The position numbers and the translations under genes are program-made. A stretch of DNA of 64,000 nucleotides from Brachionus rotundiformis (Eukaryota; Rotifera; Eurotatoria; Ploima; Brachionidae), in contig JAESIW010000157.1 of the NCBI GenBank assembly GCA_016802295.1, positions 62,001 through 126,000 of the forward strand, written 5' to 3'. The notes under the pieces were generated by a model that saw nothing but the letters and a program-made list of their open reading frames with translations, did not search any database and was not told where the DNA came from. This document shows, piece after piece, positions 26,145 through 35,852 of this stretch. Each line of letters opens with the position of its first letter. Positions within the stretch are counted from its first letter, which is position 1.

Positions 26145-28326
26145 CTAAGCCGTTGTTAATACGGGAATAGGAGTAGTTGATGGTGCTGAAGTTGTTACTA
26201 GTGTAGAAGCTGTAGATAAAAGAGTGGTTGATGGTGCTGAAGTTGTTACTGGTGTAGAAGCTGTAGATAAAAGAGTGGTTGATGGTGCTGAAGTTGTTAC
26301 TGGTGTAGAACCCGTAGATAAAAGAGTGGTTGATGGTGCTGAAGTTGTTACTGGTGTAGAAGCTGTAGATAAAAGAGTGGTTGATGGTGAGGAATAAAGT
26401 ATTGTTGTTGATGAAGATAAAGGAATAGTCGAAGCTGATGTTGAAATAGTCGAAGCTGATGTTGTTTCAATAGTTGTAGAAGATACAGTTGTAGTAGCAG
26501 TTGATGTAACAGAAGTCGTTGTAGTCAATTTTGTGATCAGTATTTTGATTTGAAGTATATTACATTTAACACCTGAAAATAAATATACCAAAAAGTATAA
26601 AGAAAATTAAATATGCTCAATTTCTTAGTTAAGGTATCGAAAAAAATATATGTAATTTAAATTTTAATTCTTACCTTTAACATACAGAGCCTTGTATCTC
26701 TCGGCGCAATCTTTAATAACTATCTTGTAATTTTCCAAAGCGAAACACACAAGACCAGGTCCAATTACTTGATTTGAACAGCCATTGAAAGATGGAAGCC
26801 AGGGCCCATCTGGCAATGGTGAACAATCAATCCAAGTAGCTGTTTCATTCAAACTAAATACTCCTATCTTGAAAAACTAATTTAGCCTTATTATATTCAA
26901 TTCGACTAAATTATACCCAGTATGCTCCGGAGAGATCATTTTTTATAGCCAAATCAATAAAATTGACCAGTTGCAGTGAATTTTCAAACATCAAAAGATT
27001 GTATTCGAATTTTGAGGACTTTTGCAAAGCTCCTCTCCAAGTATATTCCAAATGTGAGACAAAAAAGTCAAGGGGTCCACTCGATGCAATGTAAGAAATA
27101 TATTCTGTTTCATTTATGTTTACGCATTTATCAAAATTTGATGTCCTTTTAACAATTAAAAAAAATTTATATTTGGCATTTTTTTCCTACCAATTTAATA
27201 ATACTTACAAAATTTCACCATCTGGACAGCCACAAGTCATATTTTGAGTACATATCAATCCATTAAAGCATTGGTAATCATGTCGGCACTTTTTCAAACC
27301 TCGTGAAGCACCTTTTGAAATATGTGTGGTAATTCGGGAATAAACCATTGAATTTAGGAAATTTTACTCTACCTTGCAATAATAATGGATTTGATTTTAA
27401 TTTATCTTTCCTTTCTTCTGAATTTTTGCATTCTAATTAAAAAAAATTAATTTTTTGAAGCTTCTTGAATAATTAAAGAAAGCACTTGAACAAATGTAAA
27501 ACTGTTGTGAATCACAGGTAATGTCATCCAAACCATAAAAATTTAGTGTTGCACAAGATTCAACTATCTTTAGATTTGTTCCTCCAGTATTTGACGGAGT
27601 TCCACATTCACTCCACCTAATTAAAACAATTTAAATCAATTCAGTAAATTTAAATTTATATTGTCTATACATGTAACCAGAAGATGGGATTTCTTCTCCA
27701 TTTAACCATTTCCAATTAGATGGGAAACCTCTTGCACTGGCACCGACCTTTTCAAAAATTGATTTAGAAAGAAAAAACGAAAATTTTTATATTGATTTTA
27801 AATATACAAAATATGAATTAGAAAGTCTGAATTTGGTAAAAAAATCTATCGAAAAATCCAAAACAATATCTGAGTCAATGACCAAAAGATCTCCGCCTTT
27901 TCTTTGACAATCTTGTCTGGCTCTAAACCAAGTTTTCCTGTATCTGGAAATAAAATAGCAAGTGTCCTTGTAGTCTATCCAACCAAATGGACAGTTTCTA
28001 TCATTATGTTCTTTTGATTCTTTATGTCTAATGCTTTTTGGTTATTTTATTATAAAAAAATATAATTTTATCAAAATTTAATTCTACTTGTGTTTCCTGT
28101 CAAAGCGAAAAGGATATTGACAAAATTTTTTACAAATCAATCCTTTATAACATTCAGAATCGTGCATACATGGTTCTCCAATTTTCCTTCTTCCTAATAA
28201 AAATAAGTTATTTTTTAGTCTCCACTCTTAGATTAATTAAAGAAAAAAAAATTAATAATAACCCGAATGGCAAAAGGATAAGGTAACAATATTGACCAAA
28301 ACAAATGATATTAAATACAAATTCAT
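26145..28326 (-). CDS. secreted double C-type-lectin protein with mucin-like tail
   Basis: Ten exons in phase: 28326-28263, 28193-28088, 28033-27808, 27747-27671, 27616-27486, 27432-27373, 27311-27209, 27145-26917, 26867-26675 and 26572-26145, giving 538 residues. A signal peptide (MNLYLISFVLVNIVTLSFC) leads into a Cys-rich EB-like module (GEPCMHDSEC). Next come a C-type lectin domain (CPFGWIDYKDTCYF, then WSECGTPSN, ending ITCDSQQFYICS), a second Cys-rich module (CRHDYQCFNGLICTQNMTCGC) and a second, more divergent lectin-like domain (GAYWIGVFSLNETATW). The tail is about 130 residues of Ser/Thr-rich mucin-like sequence with 17-residue repeats. I see no membrane anchor, so it is probably secreted. 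Neither lectin domain shows a clear EPN/QPD sugar motif. It is a recent paralogue of the gene at 37892-40683. Confidence 0.88.
26176..26379 (-). repeat. 51-bp coding tandem repeat (4 units)
   Basis: Four units start at 26176, 26227, 26278 and 26329, with a partial fifth at 26380. They encode the 17-residue period TPVTTSAPSTTLLSTAS in the mucin-like tail. The units are nearly identical, so copy number probably varies between individuals. Confidence 0.92.
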
Positions 28327-28420
28327 CTATGAATACAATATTAAGTTTTCAATGTTTTTTTTTATTCGATTTGGCTGATGGCTATAAACCCAAGCTTAGT
28401 TATGCAAAGAAAAATAGTCT
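26540..28420 (-). repeat. segmental duplication, copy 1 (lectin gene)
   Basis: This matches 38815-40795 at high identity through exons and introns, plus roughly 100 bp of upstream sequence. Identity fades in the Thr-rich linker at the left and upstream of the start codon at the right. The edges given are approximate. Confidence 0.88.
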
Positions 28421-30280
28421 GTTTTCTCTAAAATTCTTAAATATTTAATTTGAATAAAGATGTGATATTGTTTTATAGGTAAAAAAATAAAATAGTTATC
28501 AGCAGTTTTTAGCCGCAGTTGAGCTTTTTCGAATTTTAATTAATTTAATTGAAAAAATAATTCCATCAAATAATTTTCTTAATAAATTTATTCATATCGA
28601 TGGTTTTAAAAAATAAAAGGCTTAAACAGCAAAGATGGATTTAATTTAAACCAAAAATAATTTTGAAACAGATTTAAAAATTCAAATCAAGTATAAAAAA
28701 TGTATTCTAAAAAATTTTTTTCTAAATAAAAATACGTGGTAGTTTATATTTTTTTAAAATATTTTAATATTACTGACGTCGAGTGATATTTAATAAAGTC
28801 AAATTATAAAGTTTAAGCTTAAAAATAAAAATATCTTCTTTTCTATACATTTTTTTTCTTTAAAAACCAATTTAATAATTTTTTTATTTATTAATTTTAT
28901 CACAATTTTCTAGAATAAAAAAAAAATCTATTAATTATATTAAAGCAAATTTCATGAATTTAAACTTAAATTTTCCATCATTAATTATAATTGACCTTAA
29001 AACAGGCTGAAATGATTTGTTGGTGATTTTTGAGATTTTAGCTTGACAAATTAAGCAATTTTAATTTTATATTTTTTCATTTTAAATTTTAAAAATATTT
29101 ATTTTAAGTATTTTAAACAAAATTTAAATATAATAACTAAATTAGTTTAATTGGTGACTGATGTTACACCAAAGTGATATTAATAGGATGTGATTTTGAA
29201 CAAAGTTCACTTCATTTTTAAAAATTAAAAATTTTTAATTTAAAAAAGGATCAAAAATAGTCGCTTTAACTCTCCCGATCCCAAGTCCTGATAAGAAAAA
29301 AAATAGGTGGTTGAAGCCACATATATCGTTTGTGCATTTGGTCTTTCACTCATCTTTCAGAAGAGCTGTGTGGCTGGTTCATGGACCTACGAGTCTTTGT
29401 CCAAATCTTGTCGTATGAGGGCGCTGCTGGCATCGACCATCTCCTAGTATAGAATCTGCTTTAAAGCTGACCATCTGCAGATAGATGTAACTTTGAAAGC
29501 CTTAAGTTAAGACTTTTACGAAAGTCGCTTGGTTTGTGGTTCCGAGCTATTCCAAATAGTTGCCGAGTTCGCAGTCGTTACAAAGCCGGTTCCAAGCCCG
29601 GTTGTAAAAACAGGAGGGTGACATAAAAATTATTAATTTGATCGTATTCATATATAATATAATGAACAATTTTTCAATTAATTAAATGATAGATTTTCTT
29701 TTTAAAATAATAAATAATAGTTAATTTACAAAGTTTTATTAAGAATTTTAACATAAATTAGTATTTCTTGAAAATATTTTTTAGAATCTCATTGATTTTT
29801 GAATGTGATTGAATTGTAAAAATCTCTCTTTTTTAATCATTATGTTCAAGCTGTTGAACTGTATGATAATTTAAATTTTTATAAAGGCTTTAACCAAAAC
29901 AAATATCCTAAAACAAATTCTTGCCAATATTAGACAATGTATTTTTGTTTATTTTTAAAGAAATCTTCCCATTCCTGATTGGAATTGATTTCAGATGATT
30001 TTAATGTAAGTTTTGGCTTATAATTTTGAATTTTTTCAAAAATAAAACACAAATAAGTACAATTTTTAACAATTTTAAATTTATTCAAATTAATTAATCA
30101 TGTTGTGAATATAACAAATTTTATGAATTTAAACTTAAATTATCTATTTTTATTATTCTAAATATTATTAATTTATTTATGTAGCTTTCTAAATTAATTA
30201 AGAAATATGTATTATTATTTTAAAAACTTTAAAAATTTAATTGTAGTATTAAAAATAAGTTAGGCTACTAATTTCTAAAA
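28327..30280. other. intergenic, AT-rich, with a GC-richer island
   Basis: This is promoter-side sequence of the lectin gene, then AT-rich DNA with no gene. The island at about 29270-29640 is listed separately. Confidence 0.6.
29270..29640. repeat. GC-richer island, possible repeat relic
   Basis: About 370 bp stands out sharply from its AT-rich flanks. No frame stays open. It ends with CCCGGTTGTAAAAACAGGAGGGTGAC and then AT-rich DNA, which looks like a 3' terminal piece of an ancient retroelement. I cannot assign a family. Confidence 0.35.
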
Positions 30281-30312
30281 ATGTCTAGCAGCGAAAGTAT
30301 TCTCTTTAATAA

Positions 30313-30555
30313 TGTAACCCGTAGTTTTGTTGTTAAAACTGTTTATTGAATTATATATAAAATGTGAATAGTTTCTATTATTTATAGTGACAATGTTTGG
30401 CTCAAGAAAGGAACACTTTAAAATGTTTGAATGAATCATTCAGAGAACGCATGCGAACGGATTAAATTATATAATTCTTAAGCTCATATCTCAGATCTAA
30501 TTTAATTCTTAAAAATCTAATAAGTCATGTGGTTTAGTCACATGACATGTCTACA
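30313..30555 (-). repeat. 3' LTR of gypsy element
   Basis: 243 bp, TGTAACCC...TCTACA in plus orientation, and indistinguishable by eye from 35500-35742. It is the 3' LTR because the element reads leftward. Confidence 0.95.
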
Positions 30556-30676
30556 TCCCTCGGGCCTTAAAGAATGTTAACTATAATAAATAATATAAAA
30601 ACAAGTCATAAATAAATAAACATAAAATAAAATTAAATGATAAATATATAGATAGTTTTTTTTTTTTTTTTTTGGT

Positions 30677-30830
30677 TTAAGAGAAGTATTCTAGTCGTTG
30701 AGGCGGCACAGACTTTCTTCCAGACTTGGTCACTTGTTCTTTCTGTTTAACACTCTCACTGTTTTTGCTTCCTGGCTTCCTTCCCCTATGAAAAACGCTG
30801 CCTATTTCCTTCTTGAACATTCGCCCACTC
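30677..30830 (-). pseudogene. displaced Pol C-terminal tail in another frame
   Basis: This reads in a frame different from pol and overlaps its end. It ends with KSGRKSVPPQRLEYF, which looks like the basic RxRxxPxRLxY tail that closes many Ty3/gypsy Pol proteins. It implies a single-base indel somewhere upstream of 30786 in this copy, or a sequencing error. The exact position of the shift cannot be fixed from this copy alone. Confidence 0.55.
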
Positions 30831-33800
30831 TCCCACTTCGACTCCAGTTTCGCTATTTTCTTCTTCCACCACCTCACATTCACTCGATGTTTCGAATTCT
30901 TCGTCGTCCTTGTTTGGATCTGCATTGCTAATTCTGTTTTCAGTTTGGGTCACAGTTTCATCACTCGAGTGCAGCAAGAACTTGGCCCTATTCCATTCGG
31001 TATCGCAGTCATTTGAAAGCTTATTTGGCAAGATGTACTTTTTGACACGATTTATGTGTACAACAAAACTCTTAATTCGATCAAGTGTGGTTATCTTAAC
31101 CGACACTTCATTTATAATTTCTAAGACAACAAATGGACCTATAAACTTTTTAAGAAAACATTTTGACTTCTTGAGAACAGGCTTAAAATTCTTCACTAAA
31201 ACGAAGTCACCAGGTTTCAAATTTTCCAAAGGTTTGGCTTTTTGGTCGTAATATTTTTGTTGTTTTGCTCTAGCTACAGCCAAATTGCTATTTACAAGCT
31301 TGTGTATTTTATCTTTTGCTTGAACAATTTTTGATACGTATCTGTCTGCATCTAATTTCAGACTTTTTTCACTAGCCACTCCAACTAATTGATCCATAAC
31401 TTTCACAGGCTTTGTACCATAAATCACTTCATAAGGCGAAAACCCAGTAGATGTATGTGCTGAAAAGTTGTAGGCACATATAACTTGCTTTAAGTGAATG
31501 TCCCAGTCCATTTGAGCATCGTGAACATAGACCCTTAAGATTTGTTTTATGGTTCTGTTTGTCCTCTCAATCAAACCATTACACTCTGGATGGTATGCCG
31601 ATGTACGCCGTTTCGAAATTCCATATGCATCACAGAGTTGTTTCAACACCGCACTTTCAAAATTCGGTCCTTGATCACTCAGTAATAGCTCAAATGCTCC
31701 ATATCGACACACCAACTCCTCAAATACAAACTTGGCCGTTTCTTTTGCACTAAAGGTAGCCAACGCTTTTCCTTCTAAAATTTTTGAAAAATAGTCTATT
31801 GCTAAAACAATATACAGGTTTCCCCTTGATGTTTGGACCAGTGGACCCATGAAATCAATACCAATCATTTGCCATGGTCGTGAAATGATAATTTGTTTCA
31901 AAGGGGCACGAAAACTTGGACCACCATTCTTGAATCTTTGGCAAATGTCACAACTTTTACAATACTCCATCGTTTGCTTTCGCATACCAAACCAAAAAAA
32001 ATTTGACTCTATTGGCTCATAAGTCTTCTCAAAACTTCGATGCCCTGAGAGTTCATAGTCATGATAAATTCTAAGAAGATATTGGACTGCATGATTAGGT
32101 ACTACTACACGATCACTACGACCATTCGATCTCACAACCAAAACTCCATCTACCAGTCTCAAACACTCTTTAATTATGAACCATTTATGTCCATTTTCCA
32201 CCTTTAGCCACTCGGTCTTTTTGCTCTTTTTGCGAACCAATTTAACCACTTTACTAATACATGTGTCATTCTGTTGTTCAAAATTCCAAATCACACCATC
32301 ATTTATTTTTATCAAATAAATGTTTGCAACTGTTCTGGACAGAAGGTCTGGCAAAACATTTGCCGGACCAGGCTTATAAACAATCTCATAATCCAACTCG
32401 TGAAGTTTTGAAAACAATCTACCAAGTCGTCCTGTCGGATCTTTCAGCTTTTTGAGCGTTGCCAGTGGTCGATGATCAGTCACAAACAAAATTTTACGGC
32501 CAATCACATATGCTCTGAAATGCCTAGAACCCCATACTATTGCTAGTAGCTCTTTTTCACTCACCGTATAATTTCTCTCTGTTTTTGTCAAGTGACGACT
32601 AGCATATGCAATCGGATGGTCTTTACCATCTATGGTCTGGATAAGAACTGCGCCAATTGCCGTGTCAGATGCATCACATTCAATTTTAAATGGTTTTTTA
32701 AAGTCCGGTAACGCCAACACAGGTGCTGATGCCAATTTTTGTTTTAGCTCATTGAACACCATTTCTGCTTGCTCATTCCATTTGAACTTGCTTTTGGACT
32801 CGCTCAATTTGTACAAACACGTGGCAATATTACTAAATTTCTTTATAAATTTTCTAAAATGAGACACTGCACCCAAAAATCTCTTAAGCTCTCTAGCCGT
32901 TTTTGGTACCTCCATTTGTAAAATTGCTTTTACTTTTTCTTGGTCTGGTAGAATACCTTTAGCTGAAATTTTGTGCCCAAGATACACTAAGTTGTCTTTG
33001 CAAAAATGACATTTGCTAACCTGGAGCTTCAGGTTTGCCTTGCGAAAACGATCTAGGACCATCTCAAGACGTACCAAGTGTTCCTCGAAGCTCCTAGAAA
33101 ATACCACTACGTCATCAATGTACACCAAACATTTTTCCCATGTGAGACCCTTCAACACCTTGTTCATTAGTCTTTGAAAGGTCGCCGGTCCGTTACATAA
33201 GCCAAATGGCATAACGGTGAACTGGAATAAGCCTTCATCGGTAGCAAAAGCGGTCTTTGGTCTGTCTTCCGGTGCCAACCCAACCTGCCAATATCCACGA
33301 TCTGCGTCCAATGAACTAAACCATTTTGACCCAACCAAGGCTTCTAGTGTCTCATCGATTCGTGGTAATGGATACGAATCTTTGACAGTAATCTCGTTGA
33401 GTTTTGTGAAGTCAATACAAAATCTGTACTTAGGTTGACCATCTTGACTTTTTTTTGAAACTAATAATACTGGTGAAGACCATGGACTCTCACTCTCCTC
33501 AACAATTCCCTCAGCCAACATCTCATTCACTTGCTTACGAACCTCTGTACGACCCTCTGGAGACATTCTGTACTGACGTTGTCTGATGGGCATATCATTT
33601 GTTGTCACAATTTTGTGTTGAATCAAATTTGTTAAACCATTTGAATCCTTGTCCCATTTAAACACATCTTGATACTTTTTAAGCATGCTCAAAAGCTGAA
33701 CCTTCTGTGTTGCATTAAGATCTTTGTTAATGTTTAACAATTTTGGATCGAAATTAACATTTGTTTTTCTTGGTTCAAGTTCGGTCCTGTTTAATGCTAA

Positions 33801-34235
33801 TTCTTGCTTCTCAACCTCAACTTTAGCTTCAAGAAACATTTCACCGTAGTCTTCAAACACAGCAGCTTCCTCCAAATATCCAACTATCTCATTTGGTTCT
33901 AATTTTACAGTATCTGTTGTTGCATTCAGCGCACTCACTACAATCTGGTCAGTTTTCTTTTCTACTTTATGTAAACTACAAGCAAAACGGACACCTCTAC
34001 TATCCAATGATGAACTCGACTCGAAGATCATGGTTCTATTCAACTCCATTTTACCAAATTTTGCATATATCAATTTTTCAGAAAGTGGCTCAATTTTAGT
34101 CGCTTGCTTAACAAAACAATTGACTCTATTCACACAAGCTTTTGGTACACATGACTCTGATCTAATCAAAATTTTCTCACTAAAATGATCAACTAGAACT
34201 CGATTCTTTTTTAAAAAATCTCGACCTAAAATGCA
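30786..34235 (-). CDS. pol: retrotransposon Pol: protease C-half, RT, RNase H, integrase
   Basis: The frame continues directly after the TAA that ends gag, with no intervening ATG, opening with the protease ILGRDFL element. Reverse transcriptase follows (FCIDFTKLNE, and the catalytic YIDD at VYIDDVVVF), then RNase H (DASDTAIGAVLIQ), the integrase zinc finger (HRSFEKTYEP...CKSCDICQ) and the integrase DDE core (GIDFMGPL, LSDQGPNFES, YHPECNGLIERT). A GPF-type C-terminal module (FIGPFVVLEI) ends the enzyme. The frame closes at 30786 inside an acidic tail, but the usual Ty3/gypsy Pol ending is found in another frame just downstream. Confidence 0.9.
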   Translation of the reverse strand, partial: CILGRDFLKKNRVLVDHFSEKILIRSESCVPKACVNRVNCFVKQATKIEPLSEKLIYAKFGKMELNRTMIFESSSSLDSRGVRFACSLHKVEKKTDQIVVSALNATTDTVKLEPNEIVGYLEEAAVFEDYGEMFLEAKVEVEKQELALNRTELEPRKTNVNFDPKLLNINKDLNATQKVQLLSMLKKYQDVFKWDKDSNGLTNLIQHKIVTTNDMPIRQRQYRMSPEGRTEVRKQVNEMLAEGIVEESESPWSSPVLLVSKKSQDGQPKYRFCIDFTKLNEITVKDSYPLPRIDETLEALVGSKWFSSLDADRGYWQVGLAPEDRPKTAFATDEGLFQFTVMPFGLCNGPATFQRLMNKVLKGLTWEKCLVYIDDVVVFSRSFEEHLVRLEMVLDRFRKANLKLQVSKCHFCKDNLVYLGHKISAKGILPDQEKVKAILQMEVPKTARELKRFLGAVSHFRKFIKKFSNIATCLYKLSESKSKFKWNEQAEMVFNELKQKLASAPVLALPDFKKPFKIECDASDTAIGAVLIQTIDGKDHPIAYASRHLTKTERNYTVSEKELLAIVWGSRHFRAYVIGRKILFVTDHRPLATLKKLKDPTGRLGRLFSKLHELDYEIVYKPGPANVLPDLLSRTVANIYLIKINDGVIWNFEQQNDTCISKVVKLVRKKSKKTEWLKVENGHKWFIIKECLRLVDGVLVVRSNGRSDRVVVPNHAVQYLLRIYHDYELSGHRSFEKTYEPIESNFFWFGMRKQTMEYCKSCDICQRFKNGGPSFRAPLKQIIISRPWQMIGIDFMGPLVQTSRGNLYIVLAIDYFSKILEGKALATFSAKETAKFVFEELVCRYGAFELLLSDQGPNFESAVLKQLCDAYGISKRRTSAYHPECNGLIERTNRTIKQILRVYVHDAQMDWDIHLKQVICAYNFSAHTSTGFSPYEVIYGTKPVKVMDQLVGVASEKSLKLDADRYVSKIVQAKDKIHKLVNSNLAVARAKQQKYYDQKAKPLENLKPGDFVLVKNFKPVLKKSKCFLKKFIGPFVVLEIINEVSVKITTLDRIKSFVVHINRVKKYILPNKLSNDCDTEWNRAKFLLHSSDETVTQTENRISNADPNKDDEEFETSSECEVVEEENSETGVEVGEWANVQEGNRQRFS

Positions 34236-35414
34236 TTACTCAGATGACAAATCCCTTGACACAACAAACAACTGCTCTCCTATCCACTCATCAATCTTAA
34301 TCAAAAATCGTCCAATATAACATGAAATTGTTCTTGTCTCTGTTGCCATTTCCAATGAGTACTCTCGTTTAACAACATCCAAACTACTTGAGCCATTTTC
34401 AATCTGTTCAACTATTTGTTGAGGTAACACATTCATGTTGATAAATGAGTGCGATGCACCCCCATCAACCAACATACTTAATGTGCAACCATTTTTTGTG
34501 CCAGTCAGTTTTGCCAAACCATTCACCCTTATCAAATTGACCCGTTGCTCCAAAACAGATGTCTTTAGCTCGAGCATATTAAATTGCTCAAGCTCATCAA
34601 GCTCTTTTTGCGTGTTGTTAAGTTGGACTGTATAGGCTTTGGCATTAAAGCTTTCAACTTTATCGCTTTGTTTTCGGGAAAATGTTTTACTTCGATCATT
34701 ATTGTAATTATTAAAGTTAAATCTGGAGCCATTATTGTTAGTTACACTCATTCTTCCACGCTTTTTCCGACACTCAACTTCTTTATGACCATATATACCG
34801 CAAAAGTTACAATTGCCATTGAATTTACCACGTCTTTTACTTTCATTGACATTAATCCTATTTAACTCGCCCTCAACCTGGATTTTGGTTTCAAGTTCCA
34901 CACCTTGACCATTTGGTATATAATCTTTAAACACTTGATCAGCCAATGATACCACTTCAGACCACTCCAACTTACTCATACCACCTCGCACAACCGACCT
35001 CACATGGACAGGTAAACATTTAAGGAAATGATGCTGCATGGTTACTTGCTGACTGGTTTTGTCCAACTTTGGATAAGCTCTCTTCACAAGCTTTTCTAAC
35101 TCAATTGCCAATTGAGCAGGTGATTCATCAGCTTTCATAATGCGCTCTTGAAATTCTTTGATACAAATATCAGTAGGCTTAGAACACTTTTCTATCAAAT
35201 GCTTTGAAATTTTTGAAAAATCCTTTTTATCTTCGTCTGTGAGCATATTGAATGCTTGCTTTGCAACACCAGTTAAACAGAATTCTATCACTTTGCACTT
35301 CTTTGCATCGTTCCAATCTTTCTTCACTGATTCCAATTCGTAATATTGGATAAAGTTCTCAGCGTCACCTTCTCCATTGAAAAATGGTACACTCTCAAAG
35401 CCAAAATTTGCCAT
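34236..35414 (-). CDS. gag: retrotransposon Gag plus N-terminal half of protease
   Basis: It starts at ATG 35414 (MANFGFESVPFF) and runs 392 codons. The N-terminal part is a retrotransposon capsid-like helical region. A single zinc knuckle CNFCGIYGHKEVEC (C-x2-C-x4-H-x4-C) lies near residue 200, and a retroviral-type aspartic protease active site LVDGGASHSF near residue 315. The frame then stops at TAA (34236-34238), directly before the sequence for the protease's conserved ILGRDFL element, which continues in the same frame. The protease is therefore split by one stop codon. Either this copy carries a nonsense mutation or the element uses readthrough at an unusual place. Confidence 0.88.
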   Translation of the reverse strand: MANFGFESVPFFNGEGDAENFIQYYELESVKKDWNDAKKCKVIEFCLTGVAKQAFNMLTDEDKKDFSKISKHLIEKCSKPTDICIKEFQERIMKADESPAQLAIELEKLVKRAYPKLDKTSQQVTMQHHFLKCLPVHVRSVVRGGMSKLEWSEVVSLADQVFKDYIPNGQGVELETKIQVEGELNRINVNESKRRGKFNGNCNFCGIYGHKEVECRKKRGRMSVTNNNGSRFNFNNYNNDRSKTFSRKQSDKVESFNAKAYTVQLNNTQKELDELEQFNMLELKTSVLEQRVNLIRVNGLAKLTGTKNGCTLSMLVDGGASHSFINMNVLPQQIVEQIENGSSSLDVVKREYSLEMATETRTISCYIGRFLIKIDEWIGEQLFVVSRDLSSE

Positions 35415-35499
35415 TCCAATAACACAATCAATTACACAACAACACTACTCAAACAGACAGAACACCACTAAGCTCAAACTTCACCGCTATCACCAATTA

Positions 35500-35742
35500 T
35501 GTAACCCGTAGTTTTGTTGTTAAAACTGTTTATTGAATTATATATAAAATGTGAATAGTTTCTATTATTTATAGTGACAATGTTTGGCTCAAGAAAGGAA
35601 CACTTTAAAATGTTTGAATGAATCATTCAGAGAACGCATGCGAACGGATTAAATTATATAATTCTTAAGCTCATATCTCAGATCTAATTTAATTCTTAAA
35701 AATCTAATAAGTCATGTGGTTTAGTCACATGACATGTCTACA
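35500..35742 (-). repeat. 5' LTR of gypsy element
   Basis: 243 bp and identical by eye to 30313-30555. It is followed on the right by the ATAA target-site duplication. Confidence 0.95.
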
Positions 35743-35852
35743 ATAACCATGATGACTCAATTTTGGACGCCGATGATTTTGATGATGAAATTGAAGTTGT
35801 AAGAAGAGGATCAGGAAAAATTAATCAACCGATATGTGACTTGGTAGATTAA

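Larger units (their letters stand above)
30313..35742 (-). mobile_element. Ty3/gypsy LTR retrotransposon, 5,430 bp
   Basis: Two 243-bp LTRs begin TG and end CA on both strands and are flanked by a 4-bp ATAA duplication (30309-30312 and 35743-35746). The element is transcribed leftward: gag with a CCHC knuckle and protease start, then RT, RNase H and integrase in the order that defines Ty3/gypsy. A purine tract (sense AAGGCCCGAGGGA, 30556-30568) abuts the 3' LTR. A TGG-beginning primer-binding-site candidate lies a few bases inside the 5' LTR (35485-35499). The two LTRs look identical, so insertion was recent. Two frame breaks are described with the ORFs. Confidence 0.95.
30281..35852 (+). pseudogene. 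small acidic ORF split by the gypsy insertion
   Basis: An ATG at 30281 (MSSSESILF) runs to the element's left edge. Skipping the element and one copy of the ATAA target duplication, the same frame resumes at 35747 and continues (HDDSILDADDFDDE) to a stop at 35850-35852: 45 codons in total. The Ser/Asp/Glu-rich composition resembles the acidic N-termini of piggyBac-like transposases, but I recognise no domain. The frame after 35852 reopens (KNGEILANKWIDKS) and then stops at about 35945, so the host ORF may itself be a decayed remnant. Confidence 0.45.

Noticed and set aside
30677..30925. Separate third ORF or env-like gene at the end of the gypsy element
   Set aside because: Its ending matches a Pol C-terminal tail rather than an envelope protein; no signal peptide or membrane segment is present.
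30698..34865. Plus-strand ORFs within the gypsy element
   Set aside because: Antisense shadows of gag and pol without recognisable domains.
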